From a virus, in IMG/VR virus record IMGVR_UViG_3300043410_001333, positions 1 through 64,000 of that record: a stretch of DNA of 64,000 nt; one strand, 5' to 3'. The notes below the pieces were generated by a model, which saw nothing but the letters and a program-made list of their open reading frames with translations, searched no databases and was not told the DNA's origin. The position numbers and the translations under genes were made by a program. Shown here one piece after another: positions 26,798-37,400 of this stretch (position 1 is the stretch's first letter; every line of letters begins with the position of its first letter).

Positions 26798-28375
26798 ATG
26801 ACATCTGCAACTCCGTTTGCTTTCAATTTCAAGCCGGGTATCGCTCGCGACGGCACGACGTTTGACAGCGATCAGTACGCTGATGGTCTGTGGTGTCGCT
26901 GGCGTCTAGGGCGTCCGCGCAAGATGCGCGGATACAAACAGATCACCGATCAGTTGCTAGGCACCCCTCGGCGCATCCATTGCTTCTACCAGAACGGTCA
27001 GGTTATCTCGCATATTGGAAGTGTCAACGGTATTCAGCAGGTTGTGTTCAACCACCAAACCGGTGCGCTGATAAGCATCGCTGACAGAACACCCTCTAAT
27101 TTCACGGCGGGTAGCAACATCGGGTTCACGATGGACGCTATATTTGACACAACAAGCAACGTTGTGCAGTTAGTTGTACATTTCGTTCCTGACATGGGGT
27201 CTATTGCCACTGACACGACAACCACACCGGTTATCGGTCAGATCGATAGCACAACGCCGCTGGCGGAATTTTCCGACCCGTCGCCTTCAGATGGTGTGTG
27301 GACGCAGCCTAGCATATCCGGTGGTATTGTCTGCGTGCAGCCCTATGTGTTTGACTTTGACTCGTATGGTCTGGTGCAATGGAGCGCGCCGAACCTGCCG
27401 CTGTATCTAGGTGTGACCGGCGGTACGAGTGGAGCGGGTCAAGCCCGCATATCCGCGCAGAAGATCGTGGCAGGCGCTCCGTTGCGCGGCGGTGGCGCGC
27501 AGTCCCCCGCGGCTTTGTTCTGGTCGCTGTCCGAAGTTATCACGGCTAGTTTTGTAGGATCGGCAAACGGAACGTTTCGTTTTACGACGGTATCTCCATC
27601 CTCGTCCATTTTGTCCAGTCGCGCGGTCATTGAATACGATGGTCTTTATTTTTGGGTTGGTATTGATCGTTTTCTGGTGTTCAACGGCACTGTAACCGAA
27701 GTTCCCAATCCTACAAACCTTGATTGGTTTTTCAATAATCTGACGCCGAACTACGAAGATCGTGTGTTCGCGTTCAAGGTTCCGCGCTACGGGGAAATTT
27801 GGTGGTGCGCGCCGATGTTCGGATCTACTGAACCAAACTATGCGGTGATCTACAACACCCGAGACAACGTGTGGTACGACACCAAACTGCCTAACGGTGG
27901 CCGCGGAGCGGCTTATCCCGCACAGGGTTTTCATTATCCGATTATGGGCGGCCTGGCCGACGAAACCAAGTATCGTTTGTGGATGCACGAATTCGGTGTT
28001 GACGAAATAAGAGGCACTGAAACACGCGCTATCCGCAGTTATTTTGATACAGGATTGTTTGGCGGCATCAAGAATGATCCTCCTGACAACCAAGGTCTGA
28101 ATTTTCGGACTATTTCTCCGGATATTGAACAGTCTGGCGATATGAACGTGTATCTGATCGGTCAAGCGGCTGCCAGGGCGCCAGAAGAAACGACAGGTCC
28201 GGTGCTGTTACCCGAAATCGCAGCGTCGCCGCAAGAACGCCAGATTTCGTTCACGCCCAAGACGCCTATGCAGTTGGCGCGAGTGCGGTTTGAATCCAAT
28301 GTTACCGGGGGTGATTACGTTGTTGGCCGCAACATCGGACGTGCGCAGCCGGGCAGCACACGAGTAACAACATGA
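26798..28375 (+). CDS. P22 gp10-like tail nozzle / DNA-stabilisation protein (525 aa)
   Basis: A beta-propeller-like tail hub protein that closes the adaptor complex. The opening FKPGIARDGTTFDSDQYADGLWCRW, the GLYFWVGIDRFLVFNGTV segment and the FKVPRYGEIWWCAPM strand are typical of this group, as is the run of Trp-containing blades. Length is close to P22 gp10 (472) and related nozzles. The stop overlaps the next start (ATGA). Confidence 0.75.
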   Translation: MTSATPFAFNFKPGIARDGTTFDSDQYADGLWCRWRLGRPRKMRGYKQITDQLLGTPRRIHCFYQNGQVISHIGSVNGIQQVVFNHQTGALISIADRTPSNFTAGSNIGFTMDAIFDTTSNVVQLVVHFVPDMGSIATDTTTTPVIGQIDSTTPLAEFSDPSPSDGVWTQPSISGGIVCVQPYVFDFDSYGLVQWSAPNLPLYLGVTGGTSGAGQARISAQKIVAGAPLRGGGAQSPAALFWSLSEVITASFVGSANGTFRFTTVSPSSSILSSRAVIEYDGLYFWVGIDRFLVFNGTVTEVPNPTNLDWFFNNLTPNYEDRVFAFKVPRYGEIWWCAPMFGSTEPNYAVIYNTRDNVWYDTKLPNGGRGAAYPAQGFHYPIMGGLADETKYRLWMHEFGVDEIRGTETRAIRSYFDTGLFGGIKNDPPDNQGLNFRTISPDIEQSGDMNVYLIGQAAARAPEETTGPVLLPEIAASPQERQISFTPKTPMQLARVRFESNVTGGDYVVGRNIGRAQPGSTRVTT

Positions 28376-28614
28376 TCCCTGTTGATCCACGTTTTATGTC
28401 GGCTGTTAGTTGGGCGGATATGACGATAACGGTGTTGCTGGACGAAGCACCTATTCCACGGCTTATGAGTGAGGAAAAGTGGAAAGACTGGGCGGCCTAC
28501 GTTATTTTGACACCTGATATCGCCGCGCTGAAACCAGCCCAGCCACAGAATTATGCTAACTGGTATGACTGGGCAGCAGCGTTCAACGAAACATTAAGGC
28601 TTATCGCAAACTAA
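28372..28614 (+). CDS. Small tail-operon protein (80 aa)
   Basis: Overlaps the nozzle gene. Contains the pattern MSEEKWKDWAAYVILTPDIA and WYDWAAAFNETLRL, two Trp-rich helices typical of small proteins following nozzle genes in podophages. Function unknown. Confidence 0.6.
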   Translation: MIPVDPRFMSAVSWADMTITVLLDEAPIPRLMSEEKWKDWAAYVILTPDIAALKPAQPQNYANWYDWAAAFNETLRLIAN

Positions 28615-28617
28615 TCG

Positions 28618-28652
28618 TTTACAAAAGACACACGTTTATACTATAGTATAAT
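28618..28652 (+). promoter_or_regulatory. sigma70-like late promoter
   Basis: TTTACA (28618-28623), an 18-base spacer, then TATAGT (28642-28647) running into TATAAT (28647-28652). It lies in the 110-base gap before the ejection-protein block, the largest gap in this part of the late region, and probably drives the ejection and lysis genes. Confidence 0.6.
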
Positions 28653-28724
28653 TACTGCGCGTGGTCCTTGACGACCGGCGGATGCTTAGTGTTTGCGTCC
28701 AGCCGCGAACGGAAAGGAAACCAC

Positions 28725-28853
28725 ATGCGTTCATCAGATTTTGGCTTGATTACCAGCCCCGCGATGATCGGGAAGTCAAAGCCCAAGCCAACGACCAAGC
28801 CATCTTCAAAACCGGTAAAGTCCGGCGGTAAAAAGTCCGGAAAGGGCCGATAA
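28725..28853 (+). CDS. Small Lys-rich peptide (42 aa)
   Basis: ATG 28725 follows GGAAAGGAAA. The peptide has a short N-terminal folded-looking part, then a Lys/Pro/Ser/Gly tail (KPTTKPSSKPVKSGGKKSGKGR split). Its stop overlaps the next start (TAATGG). A histone-like or DNA-associated virion peptide is possible; no family. Confidence 0.55.
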   Translation: MRSSDFGLITSPAMIGKSKPKPTTKPSSKPVKSGGKKSGKGR

Positions 28854-30733
28854 TGGCTATGTTTGATCCAAACGATCTGGTTCCTATTGACAATTCGCAA
28901 TACGAGTTGAAGAACTGGACTGACGTAAAGTCCGACGAAGTTCCCGATTATGTCAAGCAGGCCATCGCACGCGGCAACTATCCCGGCCTTGGTCTGACGC
29001 CCGAACTGTTGAAAAATGTCCAGTACGGAACATGGGACCTTAACGGTCAGAAGAATTACGGATTCAAGGTAAACCCTGACAACCGCGTCGAATATACCAG
29101 TGACAACGGCTACAAGGGTTACATGGATAAGGCCGGGAACATTCTCGGCAACACGCAGTTCAACACGTTTGGTGTTCCGCTGCCATGGACCGACGACGCT
29201 TGGCAGAATGCCAGTCGTTCTGATTACCTGCGTCCGGCTTTTGCTGGGCAGACTACCACGAACACAGCCGAGGGCGCACCGGCCTATGATGTTACGAACG
29301 GCATGGTATCGCCATCCGCGGCTATGGTGGATTATGCGACCCGTGCCAAGAAAGCCGCTGACATCGCAGGCAAGGTCAGTCCTTTGGCGTACCTTGCGCC
29401 GCTGTTCCCGCTTGCTGTCGGTCTAGGCGCAGGTGCGCTTGGCGGCGTAGGGATTGGTGGTGCCGGGGCTGGCGCGGGTGCAGGTGCGCTGGAAGGCGCT
29501 ACGATGGGTGCCGGTGGCGGCGCTGCAGGACTAGGCGCGGGCACAACGGCGGCTGAACTATCAGGACCGTTGACGATCCTTTCGTCGGTATCGGAACCTG
29601 CCGCTGCTGGTGGGGGGTTGGGTGCTGTTGGTATCGGGTCCGACGCGATAGCCGCCCCCGCAGCTATCGGAAGCGGCGCACCTTTAGCCGCGGGGGGCGC
29701 AGGAAGTGTTGTTCCGGCTGCTATTCCTGCGCTCCCTTCGTCGGGTTTTCTAGGCGGCATCAACAGTGCCATCGCCAGCGGTATTGAAAGTGCTTTGACG
29801 CCGATTGTAGGCGCAGATACGGCTGTCAATATTGCTCCTATCGCGTCAAAGGCCGTTCTAGGTGCTGTAACTAGCGGCGCTCTATCCGGTATCACAGGCG
29901 GTAATCCGCTGACAGGAGCCTTGACCGGCGCTGTTACCGGCGGCGCTTTGGGTGCTTTTGGCGGTGCTGGCGGTCCTCTGGCGTCGGCGCTGGACATCGC
30001 ACCGAAGTACGCCGACATGTTGATCGGCGGCGCGACAGGTGGTCTAGGCGCTCTTGCCACCAAGCAGAACCCTTTGATCGGGGCGTTGGGTGGCGTCGCG
30101 GCTGGCTATGCTAATGACGCCATGGGCAATACTACCCCGACAGATCCGACCGCCGCAACAGCGGCTGGGGGTGCGGGCGGCATCAAGGGCGGTATCAACG
30201 GCACGTCTCTTGCATTAGGCGCATTGGCCGCTGCGGCGTCCGCTATGGGTAACAAGAAGACAACGGCGCCGACAGGAACCACAACGACAAGTGGGGCAAC
30301 GCCTGGACCGGAGTCTGTTTCTGGAACGCTTGGTCCTTACTTCAACAAGTCTCTGACAACTGTTGCACCGACGCGTGTAGCGCTAAATCCGTTTAGCGGC
30401 GGGGTTCCGAATTACTGGACCTATGGTGGACCGGAACAGACGTATTTCAGCGGGAACTCGCTTCGTTCGCTGGGTTATGCACAAGGTGGTTCGATTGACG
30501 GGGCGCCTACGGATGACGGTCGAGAGTTCTCTACGGACTACGGTGATACGCATGTTCGCGGACCTGGAACGGGAACGTCTGACTCGATAGCAGCACGTCT
30601 GTCGGACGGGGAGTTTGTTCTACGCGCACGCGATGTGACCGCCGCCGGGGGCGGCGATAATGAGAAAGGCGCAGCTAAACTGGATCGTTTGATGCGCAGT
30701 GGCGCTTTGTCGCGGATGATCCGTGATGCTTAG
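28853..30733 (+). CDS. Ejection/internal virion protein, Gly-Ala rich (626 aa)
   Basis: Long hydrophobic Gly/Ala-rich middle (about 170-440), suited to membrane insertion during DNA ejection. The C-terminus carries GYAQGGSIDG, then RGPGTGTSDSIAARLSDGEFVLRA and a DNEKGAAKLDRLM helix, a module common at the C-termini of phage internal virion proteins and tape measures. First large gene after the predicted promoter at 28618. The membrane role is inferred from composition. Confidence 0.65.
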   Translation: MAMFDPNDLVPIDNSQYELKNWTDVKSDEVPDYVKQAIARGNYPGLGLTPELLKNVQYGTWDLNGQKNYGFKVNPDNRVEYTSDNGYKGYMDKAGNILGNTQFNTFGVPLPWTDDAWQNASRSDYLRPAFAGQTTTNTAEGAPAYDVTNGMVSPSAAMVDYATRAKKAADIAGKVSPLAYLAPLFPLAVGLGAGALGGVGIGGAGAGAGAGALEGATMGAGGGAAGLGAGTTAAELSGPLTILSSVSEPAAAGGGLGAVGIGSDAIAAPAAIGSGAPLAAGGAGSVVPAAIPALPSSGFLGGINSAIASGIESALTPIVGADTAVNIAPIASKAVLGAVTSGALSGITGGNPLTGALTGAVTGGALGAFGGAGGPLASALDIAPKYADMLIGGATGGLGALATKQNPLIGALGGVAAGYANDAMGNTTPTDPTAATAAGGAGGIKGGINGTSLALGALAAAASAMGNKKTTAPTGTTTTSGATPGPESVSGTLGPYFNKSLTTVAPTRVALNPFSGGVPNYWTYGGPEQTYFSGNSLRSLGYAQGGSIDGAPTDDGREFSTDYGDTHVRGPGTGTSDSIAARLSDGEFVLRARDVTAAGGGDNEKGAAKLDRLMRSGALSRMIRDA

Positions 30734-30754
30734 AGAAACAACATATGACGGACA

Positions 30755-30779
30755 CAACGGCTGCAACGAACAGCCGTTG
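30755..30779 (+). promoter_or_regulatory. Hairpin upstream of GIY-YIG gene
   Basis: CAACGGCTG pairs perfectly with CAGCCGTTG around a seven-base loop, in the only sizeable gap of the ejection operon (30734-30812). No U-tract follows. Homing endonuclease genes in phages often carry such hairpins that limit early translation. Confidence 0.45.
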
Positions 30780-30812
30780 GTCCTAACCTATCATCAAGAC
30801 GAGGACTTGACT

Positions 30813-31559
30813 ATGGCTGACGACATTATAGAGACGCCTGTGTTTGTTTACAAGATTACATGCACGGTGAACGGAAAGGCTTATATAGGCATAACAAAAG
30901 GGTCCGTTGATAAGCGATGGAAATCTCATGTTAATGCTTCTAAAAGAAAAAATACAAAAAATAAAAAACTATTTCAACACGCCATAGCTAAACACGGGGC
31001 GGATAAGTTTAAAATAGAAGTTATATACGAAGCAGTAAATAATGAAGAAGCGGCTGTAGTAGAACGTGCTGTTATAGCCGCGCATAATACATTTGTTCCT
31101 TTGGGCTATAATTTGTCTACCGGCGGTGAGTTTAGGAAATTTGTTAAACGTTCTAAGATAAGCAGACAAAAGTTAAGCGCTGCAAAAACAGGTGTTAAGC
31201 TTTCTGACGAAACAAGGCGCAACATGTCTGCTTCTAAAAAAGGAGTTCCTTGGACTGACGCTCAGCGTGAGTCTATAACGGCAACGCAGCAGACACCCGA
31301 ATATCGCGAAAAAATGCGTGCTGCGAACGCCAAAAGAGGGAAACAGATTTACACTGATGAAACACGAAAAAGCATAAGCGAAAGTGTAAAAGCGTACCAT
31401 AATCTTCCAGGTGTTAAAGAAAAACAAAGCGCTAGCGCTAAAAAAAGACTAGAAAATCCAGAACTAAGAGAAAAAATTTCTCAAGGTTTAAAAGAGTATA
31501 ACGCTGCTAAACGCGCGGAAAAAGCGCTAGACCTAATTAGACAAGGATACGTTCTATGA
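30813..31559 (+). CDS. GIY-YIG homing endonuclease (248 aa)
   Basis: ATG 30813 has GAGG eight bases upstream; the frame is open earlier but the domain starts right after this Met. Residues 11-26 hold the FVY...YIG pair (FVYKITCTVNGKAYIGIT), then RWKSH, and an E in VERAVIAAH as the metal-binding glutamate. From about residue 110 there are repeated NUMOD3-like DNA-binding helices (SAAKTGVKLSDETRRN, SASKKGVPWTDAQRES). AT-rich compared with its neighbours, and its stop overlaps the next virion gene. It is an inserted mobile gene in the ejection operon. Confidence 0.85.
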   Translation: MADDIIETPVFVYKITCTVNGKAYIGITKGSVDKRWKSHVNASKRKNTKNKKLFQHAIAKHGADKFKIEVIYEAVNNEEAAVVERAVIAAHNTFVPLGYNLSTGGEFRKFVKRSKISRQKLSAAKTGVKLSDETRRNMSASKKGVPWTDAQRESITATQQTPEYREKMRAANAKRGKQIYTDETRKSISESVKAYHNLPGVKEKQSASAKKRLENPELREKISQGLKEYNAAKRAEKALDLIRQGYVL

Positions 31560-32794
31560 GCGGATCAACAAGCAATTTTTTGTGGCAGGGACAGCCGATC
31601 GCGCCTCAGCCAACAGGTAGTGACACCGCCAATTCATTTCCTTTATGGTTGCAAACATACACATATAATTTAGCAAACGCGGCACAAAATCTAGCTGCTA
31701 CGCCTTACACGCCGTTTCCAGGTCAGCAGGTAGCGACACCTTCGCAGACAACACAGAACGCGTGGGGTATGGCCGAAAACAATGTGGGCAACTACACACC
31801 CGCGTTGAACGCCGCTGTGGCTAATACGTCTGCCGCTGCGGCGCCCATTCAGACGCCTTCTCCGCTTACGGCGCAATCTATTACAGCCAACCGTATCGCT
31901 AACCCGCAGACCATTACGGCAAACCCGGTAACGTCTAACGCTATTTCAGCGTCTGATATCAACCAGTATATGAATCCGTATGAGAACAGTGTAGTCGGAG
32001 CGCTGCGTCAAGCGGCCAACGAAAACCTGTTTACCGACGTTCTGCCGAACGTGCAGGATCGTTTTGTCAGCGCGGGACAATCACGTTCGCCGCAGGAGAT
32101 GCAGGCTACCAACAACGCGATATACAAGAGCCAACAGGCACTGGATCAGGCTATCGCTGGATCTTTGGAACGAGGCTATAGCGGCGCGCTGAACACAGCC
32201 GCACAGCAGCAAGGGTTTTTGACAAACCTAGCCACACAACAGCAGGGCTTCCAGACGGGCCTCGCACAACAGCAGCAGGGGGTGCAGCTAGGTCTGGATA
32301 CTAATCAGCAGCAGTTCTTGACAAATCTAGCGCAGCAAGAGCGCGACAGACAGTTGGCGTTGGACCAGTACAATCAAACAACCGGGTTGAATGTCGCGCA
32401 AGGCAACCGCGCTGCGGCGCAAGGCGCCGGGGCGCAGTACGGACAACTTGGCGCGCTGACACAGCAACTTGGCGCGGCGGATGTAGGACAGTTGGCGTCC
32501 GCTGGACAAGCACAGGATCAAACAAATCAAGCGAACATTAACGCTGCATTAAATAATTTTTATTCACAGCAACAATGGCCTTACCAGAACCTTGGTTTTG
32601 CCAGCAACGTCGTTCGCGGCTTGCCTGTCAATACCAACCAGCAGGTTGTCGGCCAGACATACAATGTTCCTTACAGCCCTTCGCCGCTATCGCAGTTCCT
32701 CGGAACCACGCTTGGCGCGTCGGCGCTAGGGCTGAAGGACGGTGGTCACGTACGGCGGCGTGACGGCGCACTAGCGGTTTGGAAGAAGGTTTAA
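31556..32794 (+). CDS. Gln-rich internal virion protein (412 aa)
   Basis: N-terminal Thr/Ala/Asn-rich region, then a helix block (QYMNPYENSVVGALRQAANENL) and a long Gln-rich coiled-coil segment (about 205-330, repeated QQQGF units). The C-terminus has KDGGHVRRRDG, a relative of the YAxGG tails. This organisation matches ejection proteins of podophages. It follows the GIY-YIG gene with an ATGA overlap. Confidence 0.65.
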   Translation: MSGSTSNFLWQGQPIAPQPTGSDTANSFPLWLQTYTYNLANAAQNLAATPYTPFPGQQVATPSQTTQNAWGMAENNVGNYTPALNAAVANTSAAAAPIQTPSPLTAQSITANRIANPQTITANPVTSNAISASDINQYMNPYENSVVGALRQAANENLFTDVLPNVQDRFVSAGQSRSPQEMQATNNAIYKSQQALDQAIAGSLERGYSGALNTAAQQQGFLTNLATQQQGFQTGLAQQQQGVQLGLDTNQQQFLTNLAQQERDRQLALDQYNQTTGLNVAQGNRAAAQGAGAQYGQLGALTQQLGAADVGQLASAGQAQDQTNQANINAALNNFYSQQQWPYQNLGFASNVVRGLPVNTNQQVVGQTYNVPYSPSPLSQFLGTTLGASALGLKDGGHVRRRDGALAVWKKV

Positions 32795-32795
32795 C

Positions 32796-34415
32796 ATGGC
32801 GGGCGCACTTTCAGGCTACGACGTAAGTCCAGATACTTACAACGGTGATGACGACACCGATTATTCGGATTCGCCGCTGTTCATAGGCGCAGCTACCAAC
32901 GAGATGGTGACGCCTCCCGTACCGCCGCAGGGCGGTGCGTTGTCGGCGCAACCGCCGGATGTGACAGCCAAGATGAACGCGCTGGACGCGGCAAGCGCAC
33001 GTCTGCAGGCTGCACGCGACGCCCGCAACGCGCAGCAGAATGGTGGCGTGAACCTACCGCTGTTAGCCGCAGCCGGGGCGTTGCTTGCGCCTACCCGCGG
33101 CGGGGGTTTTGGTGAATCGCTCGGCAACGCCATGACAGCGGCTGTTCCCGTAGCACAAAAACAGCAAGCGGTTGAAGAACAACGCGCTTTGCAAGCCGCA
33201 CAGATGGATTGGAACAACGCGCTTCGCAAGGAACAGTTGGCTAATCAGACTTATGCGCGGCAGCAAGCGGATAAGCGAGAAGATCGCATACGTGAAGAAA
33301 CAAAAGCGCGTGAAGATCGTATATTGGCGCATCAAGAACGTATGGCGAAACTGGCAGAAGACAAAGCAGGAACAGGTAAATACGAATATCAAGTATTTCA
33401 AGAAACGGACCCTAACGATCCTGAAGGCAAAAAGCAAATTCCTGTTTTGTATAAATTGGATAAGACGGGTAAAGAAGATCCTGTTCCTGTAAAAAATAAC
33501 ACTATGAAAGTTGGAGCGGTAAACCCCAACGCTAATACAGACCCCGACGCGGAACTATCCGACGACGCTGCGCAGTTAGCAGCAGAACGTGTAATGGCGG
33601 GCGATCCAGGGGCTATGACAAACATAGGCAGAGGTAAACAAGGAGCTAAAAACGTAGCAAAAGTGTACGAGAAACTGTCTCAAATGACTAAAAATGCAGG
33701 ACAAACAGGAGCGGACGTGGCGGCAAACCGCGTAGAACTACAAGCCTCGGGAGCGGGAGCGCGATCCGCTGCGCAACGCGAATCTCTTATGGCTACTGCG
33801 ATGTTGGAAGCACAAAAATTTGCTCCTATTGCAGTTGATTTATCACGTAAAGTGGATCGCACTAACTATCCTGCGCTTAATACAGTTCTAAACGCCACAA
33901 AACGTAACACGGGTGATCCAAATATTATTCAGTTACAGATTGCCACAAATGGATTTTTGAACGCTTATGTAAAAGCTATTACACCAGTAGGTGTTACTAC
34001 TGAAGGGGCACAGCAGCGTGCGCGTGAACTTCTGGATAGAGCGTGGTCACAAGGGCAGTATGAAGCAGCTATTAAACAGCTTCAAGTAGAGATGGACGCA
34101 GCCATGCAAGCGCCTACAGAAGTCAAGGCGCATATTTTGGATAACATTCGCAAAAGAAAGGTAACACCTATTGATCCGTCTACGTTGAACGTTCCTTCGC
34201 AGCAGAACGACTCAGCATCTCCCGCAGGGAATACAACACCTTTCGGCACGCCGCGTAATACGCCCGCGCAACCACAACAGCAACAGAAAGCAGGTGCGGA
34301 CGCGAGCAATCCTGTAATAGTCAGCACACCGGCAGAAGCGGAAGCGCTTCCACCAGGAACATTTTACGGTCGCAAAGACGCTAACGGTAATGTTAAAATA
34401 TATCAGCGTAAGTAG
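32796..34415 (+). CDS. Helical internal virion protein (539 aa)
   Basis: A hydrophobic segment (about 88-118) is followed by a highly charged helical stretch (about 125-195, ADKREDRIREETKARE) and a globular helical domain (about 260-445). It closes with NPVIVSTPAEAEALPPGTFY, a C-terminal module common in ejection proteins. Base composition drops in GC in the 33.2-34.2 kb section. Part of the 28.8-38.0 kb ejection block. Confidence 0.65.
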   Translation: MAGALSGYDVSPDTYNGDDDTDYSDSPLFIGAATNEMVTPPVPPQGGALSAQPPDVTAKMNALDAASARLQAARDARNAQQNGGVNLPLLAAAGALLAPTRGGGFGESLGNAMTAAVPVAQKQQAVEEQRALQAAQMDWNNALRKEQLANQTYARQQADKREDRIREETKAREDRILAHQERMAKLAEDKAGTGKYEYQVFQETDPNDPEGKKQIPVLYKLDKTGKEDPVPVKNNTMKVGAVNPNANTDPDAELSDDAAQLAAERVMAGDPGAMTNIGRGKQGAKNVAKVYEKLSQMTKNAGQTGADVAANRVELQASGAGARSAAQRESLMATAMLEAQKFAPIAVDLSRKVDRTNYPALNTVLNATKRNTGDPNIIQLQIATNGFLNAYVKAITPVGVTTEGAQQRARELLDRAWSQGQYEAAIKQLQVEMDAAMQAPTEVKAHILDNIRKRKVTPIDPSTLNVPSQQNDSASPAGNTTPFGTPRNTPAQPQQQQKAGADASNPVIVSTPAEAEALPPGTFYGRKDANGNVKIYQRK

Positions 34416-34424
34416 GAAAATTAT

Positions 34425-37400
34425 ATGGCCGAAGATCCGTGGGCGAAACTAGGAACACCTGTAGAGTCTGACTGGGACGCGCTGGGTACTGCCGTAACCC
34501 CCGCTTCTGAACGTACTATGGGCGACTATACGAAGGACATAGTTAAAAGCGCGGGTAAAGGTTTGTCGGAAGGCGCGGCTGCTGTCTTGGGTATTCCATC
34601 CGACGTGTGGAAACTGCTGGACCGAGGTTACCAGTACGCTTTGTCGGAAGTCGCTGAACGTGCTGGCGCGTTAAAGCCGGGAGACGCCGCGCGCATCCGT
34701 AAACCAATAGAAGGACTTGAAGACTACAATCTCACAACGGATGCGCTTACGGATCGTATGCGTAAGATGGGTGTGCTGCCAGACTACAAACCGCAAACGA
34801 CAGCGGGAAAGTACGCTGAAACCATATCGTCTTTTGCACCAGGGGCTGTTGCGTTCGGCACACCGGGCGCGGCCAACATTCCAGGGTCCGTTCTAAAATA
34901 CGCCGCTGTGCCAGGAGCGGTAAGTGAGACTGCAGGCCAGATTACGGAAGGCACCGAACTAGAACCAGCCGCTAGGGGTGTTGGTGCTTTGGCTGGTATG
35001 GCACCTTCCATGGTGTTTGACGTGTTTCGTTCACCTACGCGTCCTTTGCGCGAAGCGATTAGAAATGCTTCCGCCGCTGACATGACCGCGGCACAAAAAC
35101 TGCTAGAAGAATCCCGTCTTTCGGGCGCTCCGTTAACGCTTGCTGAGGCTTTGGACTACACCACTAAAGGTGCTACGTCACTAGGTGACGTGATGCGGGT
35201 CATAGAACAAACCGCAACAGGTTCTCCGACTATGCGTCGGTTCTTTGCAGACCGCCCTGAACAAACGGCACAGTTAACCGACAGAACGCTAACGAATATG
35301 GCGCCGGGGCAAATAGCGTCAGATACAATCCCGCCGCGCGTGCAAACAGCGGCGCAAAAGGAAATAGCGACATCGCCAGAAGGGCAGGCGATGGATCAGA
35401 GTATGTTTGCTGTTGGTCCGAGGCTTACACCTGAAGAAACAGGAGCGGCAATTCGTCCTGAAATTCAGCAGACATACACAGGTCGAGAAGGTATGCGTGC
35501 GGCGCAGGCAGACGCAGACTACGCCGCTGCGCGCGCTGCTGACAACAATCCGGAAACTGGCGGTCCTGCCGAACCCGTGCAAATCGGACCTGTCATAAAC
35601 TACGTGGACGATCTTTTAGCCAATGCTAAAGGTCCTGTAGCGGCGGCTTTAAGAAGTGTCAGAGAAACACTGTTCAGCAACGGACAGCCAGATAAAACAG
35701 TTACAGGTCTAGGTAATGCGCGACAAGCTATAACAGGCATAATAAGCCGCGAAACAGCCGCTGGGGATAGAGTCACATCCCGTGTGTTGGAAGACGTGCT
35801 TGGTCAACTTGATAGCGCTCTTGAACAGGTTCCGGCTTACGGTCAAGCCAGACGTAACTTTGCGGCTAACTCTGAACCACTACGGCCTTTTGAAGAAGGC
35901 ACAGTCGGTGGGAAAATCGTAGAAAAAGATCAATACGGACGTAACTACACCCTACCGACAGAACAAATTCCGTCTACGATAGAAAAAGCGGGCGCTACAG
36001 GAGCGGATCAGTTTCTGGAAGCAGCGGCGAACAGTCCGAATGCGAAGAACGCTTTCAGTTGGTATTTTGCTAACAAAATGCTGGAAAACGCTCGCGATTC
36101 TGCGGGCAAAATAGACGTAGGTAAGTTGAAAACACTGCTTGCCGACAACGAAGATTTACTGAAACGTTTTCCAGATATACGCAACCGCTTGGGAAATGTT
36201 CAGCAAGCGCGAGAAGCGTTGGGCGTGCTGGAAACATCGCCTACAGGTAAACTTGCTGATACAGAATCGTTTTCAAAACAGATAAACGTGTTGTTTCCGC
36301 CTGCTAACAGCCGTGAACTTGTTCCTGGTATGGAAAAGACGGTTGGAAAAGCAGTGTCTGACGTAGTTAAACACGATCCCGAAGCGGCGTCACAACTTGT
36401 CAGACTTTACGCAGAACAAGCGTTCAATAAGGCTGCGGAAGTTAAGCAAGGAGTTGCTAATCAGTGGGCAGGACCACGTTTTGTAGCACAGTTGACCGGC
36501 AACACGCAGATGGCGGAAAACCTGAAAGCGGCTGTGACCGCACTTCCTAACGGTGGTGTTCGGTGGAATGCTATGCAAAAAGCGTTGAAGATAATGCAAG
36601 CACAAGGCATGCGCCAGCCTGTAGGGTCTAAAACAGCTTTCAATACGCAAATGCAAAGCGAAATGAAACAGGGATCGTTGGCTGCTGATGTAGCGGCTCA
36701 CATACCGAGTCCGTCAGGTATGGCAGGGGCGGTTGCTAAATGGTTTGAAGAACTTCGCTACGGAAACAGAGCGTCTGAATTTGCGAAAGTATTTACGGAA
36801 GGCAACATAGACGATCTTCGTAAGTTGTCCAAGGCCCCCGTAGGTTCGTCTAAAGGCGTGACTGCGTTGAACGACGTACTTGTAGCAACAGACGAACCGG
36901 AACGTGCAAATTACGCACGCGGAGGCTCCGTAGACACGTCCCTTCCCTACTCGGACCCTTCCGATCCGACTGAATCGTCCAGCGCACCTTCGCCCTATCT
37001 GATGACGGTGTTTCAGGAAGCGTCCAAGTCTTCGGGTGTTCCGCTTGACGTGTTGTTGGCGGTTGCGAAACGAGAATCAAATTTCAACCCCAAGGCACGC
37101 GGCCGCAGCGGCGAGATGGGTTTGATGCAGATCATGCCGTCAACCGCACGCCAGCCTGGATATGGTGTAGCACCAGTTGACGACACGGAATTGTTTAATC
37201 CATCAACCAATATCAACTTCGGCGCGCAGTATCTCGCGGCACGTGCGAAGTCTGAAGGGGTGAAGGATTGGAACGATCCGATCCAACGTGCCAAGGCGCT
37301 GAAAGCCTACAACGGTGGGGGTGATCCGAACTACGTGGAAAACGTCAGCCGCTATCTACCGCAAACACCAACCGAGCCGGTGCAGCCCGTAGAGGAAACA

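Noticed and set aside
27407-28165. 252-residue minus-strand ORF inside the nozzle gene
   Set aside because: Antisense shadow of the nozzle gene with no start signal.
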